Assembly (NCBI GenBank): GCA_028456385.1 | Contig: JALNQF010000064.1 | Location: 146,704-210,703 of the forward strand | From: Ophiosphaerella korrae | Taxonomy: Eukaryota > Ascomycota > Dothideomycetes > Pleosporales > Phaeosphaeriaceae | Length of the DNA stretch: 64,000 nucleotides | Reading direction: 5' to 3' | Shown: positions 1 through 11,871 of the stretch, one piece after another | Layout: the number at the start of each line of letters is the position of its first letter | How positions within the stretch are numbered: position 1 is the first letter of the stretch | Notes under the pieces: model-generated | Database searches by the model: none | The model's input: only the letters and a program-made list of their open reading frames with translations | Told to the model about the DNA's origin: nothing | Position numbers and translations under genes: made by a program

Positions 1-844
1 AGCTAATTGCCAGCGAATTGAGAAAGTAGCGCTTTAAGGATTGCAACATTTTAAACAACTCCAAGCATAATCTTTTGTAGGCGTGAAAGAGCTATGGCCT
101 ATGATTACGTAAGGGAGGGAGGACAAAAAAACGGAGGAGGAAAAGCATAGCTAGTTACCTCGGAGCTTCTTCCGATCCACTGTTTGTGCGTGTATGCTAT
201 CTAACCAGGGTATACCAGGAACGGTATGGCCTAACACAACAGAGTAATTAACGCATGCCCGAAGGCGGAGACGAACAGGCGCATCAGTGAGCATCTAACA
301 AGCGCTTCATATACACGACAAGATCTTCGATAACGCTGATAAATGACCTATACTGCCGCACTCCATACCCTCTGTTTGTCTAGCTATAGCTGCTTGATGA
401 GCTACAGCTATTTGTCTGCTGCCCTTGTGGGTGACAACAGTTAACCAGAGCGCAAGGTTCCATAGTGAGCTAACTAATTCAAGCCGAATACTTTTGTCGA
501 CAAAAGTGTATTTTAGGTCTTCGCGAATTAGCTTGGTGGGCCGTACTACTGCAAAAACAGCTAGACGCAGCAGCTAGTGTGGCTTTAGGCTGCTAATATG
601 GGTTTTGAGCGTCTATGGGCAGAGTGTCAACCTTACTGCTCACGCTCACCTTGAGCTATTGCAGCTTCAACGAACTGTTTAGGCGACGATATTAGCGCAT
701 CATTATATTGCATCGATGAGCCAGAGGCACAGAGTGACGAGTATGAGCGCTAGAAAACACATGAGCCAGCCAGAGGAAGGAATAATATGAGGCAGATGGT
801 GACTCAACCAAGTACTAGATTCAGATGAAACCAAAAGACCTTAA
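1..844. other. Non-coding subtelomeric sequence
   Basis: I see no supportable gene here. The stretch has many stop codons in all frames. Its last part probably belongs to the decayed hAT element that becomes recognisable at 845, but I cannot read transposase motifs with confidence before that point. Confidence 0.5.
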
Positions 845-1113
845 TTTAGCGCGTTTACAATTGATATATTGGCACTCACAGCATCAAATAGTGATTGTGA
901 GCACCTCTTTAGCGAGTTGGGCAACTTAGGTAGTTACTCGAGCCTAAATGTCGTAAGCTTGGCAGCCAACAACTAGCAGCTCTACAATTAGTGAGAGCTT
1001 GGATAAAAGCTAGTTCCAAAGCACCAAACAATAGTGATGGGGGCAAGCTCTCCGAGTCTCAAATTATAGAACAATACGATATAGATGAGTGGGAGAAACC
1101 ACAGCTTTATTAG
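845..1113 (+). pseudogene. hAT transposase C-terminal remnant (dimerisation domain)
   Basis: Translation from 845 gives FSAFTIDILALTASNSDCEH followed by LFSELG. After one frameshift it continues with LEPKCRKLGSQQLAALQLVR and AWIKAS, and ends at TAG 1111-1113. The order SDCE..FSELG, then R-K-L...LAALQ-V-R-W, is the hallmark of the hAT-family C-terminal dimerisation domain that fungal hAT transposases carry. The upstream catalytic part cannot be read, and the frameshift shows the copy is dead. A candidate right terminal repeat lies about 130 bases downstream. Confidence 0.75.
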
Positions 1114-1243
1114 GTGGCCTTGACAGCCAAACTACAATACCAACAATCAATCAATCAACCACAATAAATCTGGCCGAGATAGAATTCAATTCAATTCATC
1201 CCACTTTGGAGCGATAAACGATCAACCCAACCCAATTTGGATT

Positions 1244-1279
1244 ACCAGATTGAATTGAACGGATTGTTGACAACTCTGG
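1244..1279. repeat. Candidate right terminal inverted repeat of the hAT remnant
   Basis: Read on the minus strand, this stretch is GTTGTCAACAATCCGTTCAA and onward. It resembles the ends of the element at 5882-6394, which read CTTGGGAACA(A)TCAATT then TTTAATCAA. The position just downstream of the transposase remnant fits a right end. No left end was identified. Confidence 0.35.
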
Positions 1280-2636
1280 AACCCTGGTCCTTAGCAATGT
1301 AGAACGTGCCCTTCCTATACAAACCCGGTAATGTTAGATTCAAAACGAAAAACAGTCCTACCAGCAAGGCTGTAATACAAAGCATTTAGGGAATTCCGCC
1401 GGAGAAATCTATCCGCTTGGTATGCACCGATGAGGGAGGGATGGAGGGAGGGGCTATTCTAACGGATGAGAGACAACTCCAGAAGTTAAATTAAAGGGCC
1501 GCTCTAGATGGAAGCCTCACACGGGGTTAGGATCTTCTGGCACCACACAGCAGCAATGTCACTGTTACGCTAATCTTCGACTCGTACTCCCTAATGCCGT
1601 GTGACTGCTACACTCAATACGAAAACGAATGTCGGGGAGCGATTGCGTCAGCTCTATGCTCTCAGAAGGACCTATGGTGCGCGAAGTTAGAAGTGCAGCC
1701 TGCACTACGCTCTGGCGGCCATCAGCCCATAACAGATTTGATCATAGTATAACTAATGGTGATGGCTAACCCCCTGTAGGCACACTCTGCTATTGTGTGG
1801 CACTACTTTGAGTACCCTTTCAAAGGGTGACAGCGGGTGCCGATCCACATGGCGTTAACCCATATGCGAGATTTCCTAACGTAACCGCAGGTGGTTACAC
1901 ATACGCTACACGTGGTATGATACTAACAAATTTCACAAGACTAGGATGACAAGCTTCATTGGTGAAAGTAATCACTAGCAGGTAGAATTTGGAATGCATA
2001 TCGGAAGAGCCTATCTATGTGGGGTTATTTGGTAGAAACGGGGTGTGTTGTATTGTGGAGCGGCCAGCTGTGTGCGAGGGTTGATGTTGTACATCAACTA
2101 TTTCACGTTAAGCAAATAAGGGCAAAAATGGAATGAATGCGGGCTGGAGAGTAGATCGCCTAGCTGCCGTTACACAATAGCGGGGTTGGGCGTCTACGAA
2201 ATCCGTTCGGCATTGCTCCCTACCTACCGATATCTGCGGCGTGAACTGTCACGCTGCGGCATGGACACGCATCTTGTCGAATGACGTACGGTCTTAGTGC
2301 GTTGTAATTTTGATAGGCTCCCGTTAACGCACAATGTAAGTCATAGCGATGACGAAAACTGTATCGGCGCTTAGGTATGGCCAATGGGATTTCCAACCAC
2401 ACACACCATCAAATACAAATATCGTTCCACCCTATGAACTCGAGCAACGTTTCAAATGCTGTGCGGTATATATCAGGTGACTGAAGATGGCCATCTCGCT
2501 GGCAGTTGGGAACACCACTTCCTGATGCGATGCGTCATGGCGAATGCGGCTTTTTGTGATGTTATAAATGAATACCTGACTATTTATCGAGTTGGTTCTA
2601 GAATTTGTTACATCCAAGAAGAAATTGAAAAAAGTA
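1280..2636. other. Intergenic, no gene seen
   Basis: Only short open frames without family resemblance are present. I see no RNA gene and no clear repeat. Confidence 0.5.
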
Positions 2637-4336
2637 ATGGCTACAGACTCAAAGCCCCGCCACACCAGATCCGATTCAGGTGTTGGTACCACCAGGCCAA
2701 CTTCCGAAACTTTCACCGATGTACAGAATTTCTTGACCGCAGTATCTTCATTCACATCTGAGACCGGATTCAAGGAATTAGTCAACCTAGTCAAACTTGT
2801 TCCGCAACAAAAAGCAGGGATCGAGGAAAGGGACGATACCATACGGAATCTGAACAAGAAACTGACTGCCGATCACGAATCCAATAATGCTTACAACCAA
2901 CAGCGGCTATCAGATTTTGAAACGAGATACAGTGAATGGAAAGAGCAGAACAATGCACTCAAAAATCAAAAAGAAAAATTATCAGTGGCTGTTGATGAGA
3001 AGAATAAGCAGATGTCGACGCTTCGAGAAGAGTTGACAGGGTGCAAAGCAAAAGTTAATGATCTCGACAAGGCATATGCTAAAGCGACGAAGGGGTTGAA
3101 GGCCAAAGATCAGCAAATTGGGGATCTTGAGGCGAGGCTAAAAACCACGCAGACCGCAGCAAATGACCACGTGGAGAAGCTAAAGCAAGCACACAACCTC
3201 GCCGCTGTTCAGAAGAAATCGCTAGAGGACGAAACGACCAAGCATCAAAGTCTAAAAGAGGAAGTTATCAAAATGAAAGACAAGATCAAAGAGTTTCAAC
3301 AGTTCTCAGTGGAAATCAGAGAGCTCGATCTGCCAGCAGAGTAAGCTATACGCAAAAGTATGTTCTGTGCATGATTATAACCAAAATTACAGAAGTAGTC
3401 AACTAGAACTTCTATGGGAGTCTCTTATCACGCTGGTCTGGAGCTTTATTGGACAGGACTTGTCAGTAGCAATACCTGAGGTATGTGAACAATTTATAGT
3501 AGAACCAGGTGGCATAGCTCATGTAACTACAGAGCGATTGGATAAAAATACGCGACAACGAAGTTTTCAAAGGCCGAATTCCACTTCTCCAATCGAATTC
3601 TGACATTGCGAAGAAGATGCGAGTGGCAATAGTCCTTGGCGCCCTTGCGAGACTTGTGGATAAGTTCATCTTCCAGCCTACTTATCTGTTGCCTGAAGAT
3701 AATGGCCTGCGAGGGGTTTTACGCTACCAAGCAACTATCGACCCAAAGAAAGAAATGTACACAAGAGGCATTCTTCTTTCTATGTCTCCTAGAGACCAAG
3801 AGGATAATAGCGAAGAAGTTGTTAGGTATGTTGTGGAAGATTTGCTCGAACTCGTAAACGTACAGGCCCTCTTCACTCTAGAAACCCTCAATACCTTTGC
3901 GGGAACGCTTAAAAGTCTTCTAGCTCAATTCAAAGAGCAGTGGAAGGTTATACAGAGTGGAAAGCAAAAACTTGAGATAAGCTTCGCATATCCTACCACT
4001 ACCCCTTGGTACGTCTTCGATGTGCAAGTTACGGCTCCCGAAGATGGAAAGCGTTCTACAGAGCCCCTTACTACTATCGATGCGGAGGATAACACAGTGC
4101 TAATCCCGAAAATTTATGTCATGAGATCAGAGGGAGAACCAAACCCTATCACGCGCGGTTATGTACTTCAGAAGGCTCTTATTGACGCTGCGGCGGAAGA
4201 AGTCCGTAAAGGCCCTCCCAATGCCCCATTTACGGAGATAAGTCCGAGCCGTTCCCGCAACCGAAAAGTTCGGACTAGGTCGGTGACCGGCGACGGCGCC
4301 TTAAGTAGGCAGAAGGGTGATCGTTCGTTACCCTGA
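2637..4336 (+). CDS. Coiled-coil protein of unknown function, three exons
   Basis: The exons are 2637-3340, 3399-3480 and 3533-4336, giving 529 residues in one continuous frame. Intron 1 (3341-3398) starts GTAAGC and ends TAG. Intron 2 (3481-3532) starts GTATGT and ends CAG. I chose ATG 2637 (context gtaATGG), where the basic Ser-rich N-terminus MATDSKPRHTRSDSG begins. Residues about 70-230 are a long Glu/Lys/Gln-rich predicted coiled coil. A globular C-terminal half follows, containing LLWESLITLVW, a SDWIKIRDNEV segment and MRVAIVLGALARLVDKFIFQ. The last 50 residues are Arg/Ser-rich and probably disordered. There is no signal peptide or membrane span. The pattern looks like a lineage-specific fungal family, but I cannot name it. 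Confidence 0.75.
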
Positions 4337-5881
4337 CAAAGGGATGCAGCCGGTTCAGCCAACTATCAACACGGCAACAACGCAACTCGGCGACCTGCGC
4401 AACCATAGTCTATATAGACATAAAATAGATCAGAACAGGAATCACGATTTATCATCCACTATCTTTCATCCCACTTATCACAATACTCGTTCAATCTGAC
4501 AGTAGTACGTAAAGCTAACCAAGAGAAGGGCGGATAGCTAGGAAAGGGATAGGTAGGAAATCCAAGATATAACTAAAGTGTATTACTATGCTAGTAGTAT
4601 AGACTAAATACAGTAGGTAGTAGTAACTACTTTGTCTCCTGCTCGAGCGTCGTAGGGCAGAGCAACAGAGTTTGCCTCGTAGAGGGAACGTCAAATCTAG
4701 TGCTAGCTGGCTAGGACTTTCGTGTAAGAGCTCTACGAGCATGGTAGGGCTAAGGAACTTGTAGTAAGCCCTGCTAATTTCAATCTCTAGTGTTCTCTGA
4801 AACTGTTGCTAGATGCAAACGCGAAGTATTAGCTAGAAAGGCAGCTCATACCGTGGTAATTCGGCAGCGGTAATATTGACATTGCCTCTTACTCGCTTAC
4901 TCAGCCGTGGAGTGCCGCCTTCGATTGTGGGCTTGATAGCCGCAGGCAACGGCATTAGGAGATGCGTCACAAGCGTTGGATTTGCCGTATCCCACGATTC
5001 AACGACAGAAGTTTATGCCCTCGATACATGTGCTTAGAAACGCTTCAATGGTTCTATACCACCCTTTTCTAAGGAAATTGGACAATGGTTCCTGGAATAG
5101 AAGCTTCTCAAACGCACTGAGAAGTATCTGGGCCGTACGGTCAGTGAAGTTGCAGAGGAGCGCACCTGGGCTGGCAAGCGTCTTAGCCGCGACTTAGCAG
5201 TTGTCAAGGCTGAACATCTCTCTGCTCAGCTTCCTCTACTCGCCGGGCTTCTGCTGGACAATGCAGCCCTGCGGCTGGTATTACAGTCGTTGCTCTCAGC
5301 ACCCTGAATGCTTTGTCCAGCATTCTGGGCGTGGCTGCTATTTTTGAACAAAACGCTCACGGTCGCCGACCACAATCCTACGCCCTAACGCTTCCTATCA
5401 AATACCTCGCAACGCAATGTTCCGATTATCCTAGTTCCTACTGCATTAGATGTGCCGTACTCAGTTCCATTATTCTATAGAATTGCATCAAAATCCGGCC
5501 TCGGTTACCGTGCCCGTCGGTTAACTGCACGCTGTCGCAAGTGCGTATTAGTATATATACCGGTCCAGGCAGCAGAATACCGAGCTTGAGTGAGCTCGGG
5601 CTCCTATTTTGCTGTACAACACATATGCACCCCAGATTTCCTGCCGAAAATCAAATAAAAAGGTGCCACTTCGTCTGTTGCGAAAAGCTTGGTCCGTCAC
5701 CGTGGAAAGCTTGATCCATGGTCACGAAAAGCTTGGTCCATGATCTAGCCTACTCGGATGAAGTAATATCAATCTGACACAAAGATCTCACATAATACGT
5801 GGAGGAAACAGCACACCCCTGCAGCGCGAATTTACCAAGCCAGCTAATCAAGGCTTGCGCGCCTGCTCGCTTCTGGGCAGA
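4337..5881. other. Intergenic, possible decayed transposon sequence
   Basis: No supportable gene is present. An open frame at 4976-5197 (73 codons) has no recognisable motif and may be a transposase fragment. A short tandem repeat lies at 5682-5745. Confidence 0.4.
5682..5745. repeat. Three tandem copies of a 22-base unit
   Basis: Units of about 22 bases based on GAAAAGCTTGGTCCRTSRTC follow each other at 5682, 5704 and 5726. They differ at a few positions. I see no coding role. Confidence 0.7.
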
Positions 5882-6394
5882 CTTGGGAACATTCAATTTA
5901 ATCAACCGGCGTGGGATGAAATGACTTGATTGCTTTCCAATTTATCCACTAGTTAATTTGATTGAATTGATTCACATTTACAAGCTGATTCATCGTATTT
6001 TTGCATGAACTAAATATCAGGGAACGGACGCGTGAACAATCACTAGAGGTAATGTAGTGGAATGAATGACAATAAAGGGTGCGTATTAGAGGAAGGCGAG
6101 CCGCTACCTTGACTGGTACGACTCGGGGAGTACAACAAAGTCGCATAAACTTGGTTTGGCTCTTCGGCCGAATAGAACCCACAGAACTAAGATAGGACGA
6201 CACGTTTTAGGTGCCGACCAATGAAAACTCAACACTAGAAACTATAGCCCGCTCGCTCCTATAGCTAACTTGAAAATCTCCAATCCTCCAATGCTATCAA
6301 TCGGATGAATTAATCGTTCAAACTGCGATTAAATTGACTTATTAATTACCAGGCATACGATTCACTTGATTAAATCGAATTGATTGTTCCCAAG
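5882..6394. mobile_element. MITE-like non-autonomous element, probably hAT-derived
   Basis: The left end reads CTTGGGAACATTCAATTTAA. The right end, on the minus strand, reads CTTGGGAACAATCAATTCGA followed by TTTAATCAA. The two therefore form imperfect terminal inverted repeats around 513 bases without a transposase. The GAACAATC core also resembles the candidate right end of the hAT remnant at 1244-1279, which suggests mobilisation by that family. I found no convincing 8-base target duplication, so the exact ends are uncertain. Confidence 0.45.
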
Positions 6395-6683
6395 CCTGGT
6401 TCTAGTGCAGTTGATTATACTGAACTTCTACTATAGGACAATCCCTGAGCAGGATTCCTTGCGTTCTGATTGATGGATGTTTGATGTAATTAAAGTTTGT
6501 TCTGTTTCAACCTAAATGCTAATGAAGAAAGGGAACCTAGTGAAGGCTCGATCGAGGCTATGATGTCCATATATGAAGAGAAGTATCCCAAATCGAGTAG
6601 AGCAGGTCTTCCCTAGATCCATCAAGCACACTTCTTTAAATCTTTCGATCACTCGCACAGGATTTTGCTCAAACCTGCCCATC

Positions 6684-7453
6684 ATGGTCTCTTTCACTAC
6701 CGCTCTTGTCGCCTTTACGGCTGCTATTGGCGTCATCGCCGCTCCCGTCGAGGGCCCCACCGAGCCTACAATCTCCAAGCGTAGCAGCCCCAATAGCTCG
6801 GGTACCAATAATGGCTTCTATTACCAATTCTGTATGTGTCAATATCTATCGCTGTTGAAAAACATCCACCGACAAGGTGCGCAGGGACCGATGGCGCTCG
6901 TGGCAGCGCAACCTACACTAACAAGGCTGCCGGCGAGTATTCCGTGTCATGGCAGGGCATCTCCGACATGACATCCGGCAAGGGCTGGAAGTCCGCGCAG
7001 CCTAGGAATATCACTTTCTCTGGTAATGTGAACGCCCAAGGCAACTTCTACCTTGCTGTCTACACCTGGTCACAGCACGGCGAGAACTACGTAAGTTATT
7101 CATTATCTGTGGTGACAAAGTAATGCCAGGACTGGAGTCTCACACCTCGATAGATTCTCGAGAACTACGGCTCCTACAACCCCTGTAGCCAAGGTCAGAC
7201 TGTTGGTTCTATCACCAGCGACGGCAGCAGCTACCAGATCTGCACGGTCAACCGCGGAAACAACTACATCCAGAACTGGTCTATCCGCCAGAATAAGCGC
7301 TCCAGCGGTACCGTCACCACCGCCAATCACTACAATGCTTACGCTGCTCACGGTCTAAACCACAACCCTCTTAGCGCGGCTGCTTATCAGATCGTCTCCA
7401 CCGAGGGCTATGGAAGCTCTGGTTCGGCCGATATCACCGTCTCCGGCTCTTAG
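6684..7453 (+). CDS. Secreted endo-1,4-beta-xylanase, GH11
   Basis: This enzyme would hydrolyse internal beta-1,4 bonds of plant xylan outside the cell. The exons are 6684-6831, 6885-7090 and 7154-7453. The introns are 53 and 63 bases with GTATGT and GTAAGT donors. The product is 217 residues, a normal GH11 length. It has a signal peptide (residues 1-20) and a short propeptide ending KR, a likely Kex2-type cleavage site. GH11 hallmarks are YYQFWTDG, GKGW, the nucleophile Glu in [13 protein letters not shown], and the acid/base Glu in [16 protein letters not shown] Cys pair (NPC...QIC) matches the disulfide seen in acidic fungal GH11 enzymes. The loop before the nucleophile is about two residues shorter than usual, and ENY replaces the usual EYY. 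No xylan-related neighbour is present. Confidence 0.93.
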
Positions 7454-8472
7454 ATAGAATATTATTACCACTATTTCTGTTCTATGTGTTTTCATTGCTA
7501 TTTGTGAGAAGTGCGTCGAAGCGCTCTGTTTGTAACCATATGTCGTGGCTCTGCTATACTTGGTGGAAAGTCTTTAGAGCCCAAAGTCTCCATCAGCACG
7601 CACAGATCGATAAGTCCTATTGTACTCAGCGCAAATAGAAATATAGCCAGTACACGTAGAAAATTAGTCTATACCAGACCAACTAGTATTTGCGACACGT
7701 TCTATGCAGAAGCTTAGTGTAAAAAGGTTTCTATTACGGCTGACCCCGAACAAAGCTGCGAACACGGTAGAGACCAAACACATTAATCTCCTTAGATAGA
7801 ATTAATTCGCAAGTGGATGTCGCCAGCGCATCAAAGCTTTGAATGAGCAACCGTAAACCTACTTCCTTAGGTCTCGAGGGTGCTAAAAGGTCAGAAACCG
7901 TCTGTAGATTCAATCATGCGAGATAATCCACCGATTTTTCCTACCCGAGCCAATGGAAAAGATAGGTTAGGTAGCTAAGACTTAGGCTGCGAGTAAGAGT
8001 TGCTAGACAGGAAAGATTTGCGGCTCTCGAGTTTAGCTCGGCCTTCTATCTATGCCTATTTATATAGACTATAGATTTACACCAAAACTTACATAATATA
8101 AGGCTGGTCCGATTGTCCGAACCCCTTGCTTACGATACTTTATACAAGATAATGGGTTTACTATAGAATCACATAAGATAATAGTAGATAAGAATGACTA
8201 ATAAGTTCGTTATGAGCAAACTATATTATATACCGTTCTGTCTAGCCGAGCTCTAAACCCTTACGGGAACTCCATACAATAAACAGAACTTTCTCCCTAT
8301 CTTTAAATGGATATTGAAGACACACTAACTAAGCCTCCTAGTCCCTCTCTTCGGATTTCCTGGGGTAAAGCACCTCCTACCTAAGTTCTGTGCGAACTAC
8401 TTAATTTTCAAGCTGCCACCACCAGCTTCCTGCAATTTCCCCTAGGCCTATATAATAGCTGTTGCGTCCAGG

Positions 8473-8790
8473 TTGCGTACTTGTTGCAAGCGGAACTGGC
8501 AAACGGATCTAATCAAGTATCATTCCCGTGTTCGTGTTATCGTGATACCGGGTAATAATAACGGCGTTCCCAAACGTCTGGGACCGGTTGACGATGTTGA
8601 TAATTATCGTGCCATCGATATTAGTTGTTCGCGCATCGATTGGAAAATCTACACTATTGTTGGGGTTCCATTGCATTTGGCGTTCCTCGCGGATAAGGTA
8701 GGTCCAGTTGGTTTGGTGCGCGCGATCAACTTGGCGGGGGAAAAATCGGCAACAACCTTGTCATATAAATTGCTGGAATGCACTGAGTAA
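8473..8790 (+). other. Uncertain open frame, 105 codons
   Basis: The frame is open to TAA at 8788-8790 and contains RVRVIVIPGNNNGVPKRLG and NYRAIDISCSRIDWKIYTIV. It begins with TTG rather than ATG and contains no internal Met, so as it stands it has no usable start. It could be a 3' exon or a fragment of something inserted. I recognise no family. The sequence lacks the RIP-like composition of its surroundings, which is the only reason to list it. Confidence 0.2.
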
Positions 8791-9858
8791 AGACAAACGA
8801 TTGGCACGATAGGTGGGGTGTCAATGATGACTGTATTCACTATTTCTATCTTCTTGCGTTATTTTTTTTATTCTTCCGGAGGTTCCATCATGTTATATCG
8901 GCAGTACCTATCCTACTAGAAAGACAAGCGTGCACTACATTGGAGTCTTTCGTCGTGGCTAAGTTAGCCTCAGTTTTCTGACTCGACTGCATTAGCCGCC
9001 TCATTGAGCAGTGCCTCTCGGGACGTCACAGTCTCACAAGACTTGCAACAAGGACGAAGACTCCGAACCTCGCCGCGCATCTCGCCGTCCACCGTACCTT
9101 CCGCGATTAGCTTTGTTTTACTACCGCATCTGTGTAGAATAGTAATACACATTGCGTAGAAGGGCTCGTTGGCGCCATCGAAGGTGTTGGAGGAGGTTGG
9201 TCAGTACTGGAGGTGGTTCGTGCGTGTCGTATTGCGGATGACACCGTAACCTCAATTAGCTTCAAATGAAGCAGGTATCGAGCTTGCTATCCTTTTCTGT
9301 TGAATAGAATCAAATACAAGCTAGTAACTTACGAAGTTGGTGGGAGGCGCCGCTCGCTTGCCATCTACGTTAGTCAATTGGCTTTTGCAGACATGGTTCG
9401 ATCAGCATTCTACATAACTAATAGCAGGAGAGCTGACCAAGGCACGTACCACTGCTTTACTGCCGAGTTCTACGCATATCGGCGCTACTTTAAGGAAGCC
9501 TTGTCCACTAATGTGTCTGCTAGCGTTCCTACTTACTTCTTCCGCTCGTGATTATGAGCAGCACGCTTGCAGAGACGATGCTCCTTCAAGCCTAAGCTAC
9601 TAATTACCAGCTCACTCTAGCTTGGCAAGATATAAGTACAGACTAGTGCACTTAGACCCTTAGATAGAACGCCCAGTAGACTCTCAATGGTATCGCGACA
9701 CACATCAACAACCGTGCTGCTCTCTAGCTATCACGATCCAACGTAACAACCTAAGTACTATAGGCTACCCAATTCCTAGTAGGAATTAACTTTAAAGGGG
9801 ACTGTGCGCGGAAAATCCCTAAGAGGGCTTAGTAGCTTAGTATTAGGAATACTAACAT

Positions 9859-9911
9859 TTTCTCTCGCTTTCTCTAGTTTTTTCTCTCTCTCTCTCTTTC
9901 TTCTTCTCTCA
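9859..9911. repeat. Pyrimidine-rich (CT)n low-complexity tract
   Basis: A run of TCTC/TTTC with one long (TC)n stretch. It is a simple repeat with no other support. Confidence 0.8.
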
Positions 9912-9948
9912 CTGTAATATAATCTTTTACTACTAAGCGGTGCCTTAC

Positions 9949-10070
9949 ATTGTAGTATGCTAGGATGTTCGTAGAAGGAGGGGGCAGGTGCTGACCCGTA
10001 GTCGGCGAGGTGAGTTGAATATTATTGAGTTGGGCCCTAATTACGTGCGTATCTACTACACCACGATATA
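9949..10070 (+). mobile_element. Dispersed MITE-like element, copy 1 (internally deleted)
   Basis: It shares TATGCTAGGATG...CGTAGAAG...GGCGAGGTGAGTTG at one end and ATCTACTACACCACGATATA at the other with copies at 25419-25629 and 32422-32636. About 90 internal bases present in those copies are missing. Short inverted ends of the type ATTGTGGT are seen. Confidence 0.6.
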
Positions 10071-10142
10071 TAACCTAGAATTCTTTATCTATAAAGTTTA
10101 ATTCAGATACTAATAAAGAAAGCCATGGCAACCAAACCCCAG

Positions 10143-11871
10143 CTACCCTTCTCGTGCATACGTATCCTTCCACTGCGAATACAGCTTGACCTTGTCGTAC
10201 GTACCCCCGGACGAAGGCTTGCCATTCGTAATTGCGAATAATAGTTCATGCCACCAGCCGGTTTGATCAGCCGCATACTTGACCATAATCAACGGTATAA
10301 TCGATTTGCCCATGCCAACAAGCGACTGATATGATCGATGGTTTGTAACATCTGCTGCGAATATAGGTTGCTTCTTTACCGTGCCTTGAAATGCAATCCA
10401 AGCATTCACGTTTGCCTCAAACGTCTTGATCAAGTTACCATAGAGGTTGATGATTGTGGCAGCCTGGTTGTTGAGATTGTTGAAATTGGCAATGTCCTTG
10501 GCATCAACCTTCAGCTTGGTGTCTTCTTGTAGCGCGTTATCTTAAGAAGGTAGTTAGTATAGAAATAATGTCATGAATCTGCTATAAGACTTACACAATA
10601 ACGTGGCGAATACAAAATCGCCGGTCTTCATCTTCAGCACTATTAGCGGCATCGTGGCCGGGCATCTCTTACACATTGCTCCTAGTGCGTGCCATCCAGG
10701 TCCAATAGCGAGGTCCGTAGATCTACTTGATTAGTATGAAAAAAGCCTGGAGCAGAATGTACCTACGTTGAAGTGGTGGGTGCGTTCTGGGAGATGCTAG
10801 TGGTGTACGTCGTGAAGCTAGATGTAAATTGAGATACCATGCGGGGAAGAGCTTTCAGACAGGAATTTGCAGTCTTTTCGACACTTTCAGAGGCACCAGT
10901 TTCGACTTGAGCCATAGGAATATCTCCCTTCAAGGCGTCGAAATTGGGATCTGGTTTCAGGAAAAATGTTGGGGTGCCATAGTTGGACAAACGATGTCCA
11001 TTATTGGAGAGTGCCAACGGCTGGTGGACAATTCGAAATTCTCCACCTATTTTGCTCTCCCACTGAGCGGCAGCCTCATTCCATCGGTCGGCATGAGGTA
11101 TAGAAGGCCTGTTCTCCCTATCATACTGACGATAGAAGCGTATCCTTGCCTCATGTTCGGTACATGGCACCAGTTTTACCATCTTTCCAGTGATGGTGTA
11201 CACTGTTTCTGTTAATAATTCGCTAGAAATAACATATCAATTCACTTACCCCAATCAGCGAGATTCTGTGTAATTTGGCCATCCGTAATTTGTCCGGGTT
11301 GTGGATGTGAAGGAGGATCGATCCTGCGTGGTTGAAGTCCGCCAGTTTGAGGGTCTCCTAGTAATGCAAAGAAGATGCAGTTATAAGCATATTCAGACTC
11401 GGATGTCTTGGTAGCATTCAACTTAGTCAGGGATGGAAACGGATTTCGGTAGGGCGCTCCCGCAAGCTTATACATGGGTGTCTGTGTGACTTCCCAAGGG
11501 TCAGGAGCACCAAACTGCTCGAGGGTAGCTAGGAAAGATGTCCATCCAGTGAGAATATTGTAATCAGAGTCATCAAGAACCATAGTGACGTTATTTTGGG
11601 GAAATCGAGACTAGTTCAGGAGGACTTCGAAGGTATTGATAGTTGAAGATGACTGAAAAACAGGGTAAGGTAGCAGATTCTTGCCTTGACTTGATACCTC
11701 AGAAAGAATTTGAGAGTAGGTAGTGTCGGAATACTTATACTTCGAATTTGTACTCAGACATCCGATCATTGGAGTCGAAGTGCAGGATGCTCGTTCTAGA
11801 ACATAGCCCCACATCCATATAGCTGTACATGCTGCATCTAGTTCAGCTGGCAACGATCCTGCATGGCGCAT
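10143..11871 (-). pseudogene. Unknown multi-exon gene with an in-frame TAG
   Basis: On the minus strand the exons are 11871-11250, about 11208-10768, 10722-10595 and 10540-10143. The introns (11249-11209, 10767-10723, 10594-10541) have GTAAGT/GTAGGT donors, and two have CTAAT-type or CTAAC-type branch regions. All joints keep one frame. TAG at 11613-11611 interrupts it between TFEVLLN and SRFPQNNVTMVL; a CAG-to-TAG transition would explain it. The 5' end is unresolved and an upstream exon is likely. The last exon contains SYQSLVGMGKSIIPLIMVKY and GWWHELLFAITNGK, resembling a G-x-IP...W..L..IT pattern I have seen in uncharacterised microbial proteins. I do not know its function. If the TAG is a sequencing error or is bypassed, this is a working gene. 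Confidence 0.55.

Larger units (their letters stand above)
7454..9948. other. Long gene-poor stretch
   Basis: Apart from the weak candidate at 8473-8790 and a pyrimidine-rich tract at 9859-9911, no gene is supportable. Base composition alternates between RIP-like AT-rich patches (about 8040-8300) and unaffected patches (about 8470-8800). Confidence 0.4.

Noticed and set aside
2432..2857. 141-codon minus-strand open frame
   Set aside because: It lies antisense to the first exon of the coiled-coil gene and mirrors its composition; no family resemblance.
11242..11583. Separate small gene starting at ATG 11583 (minus)
   Set aside because: It is in the same frame as the sequence upstream of the TAG and splices onward; better explained as part of the interrupted gene.
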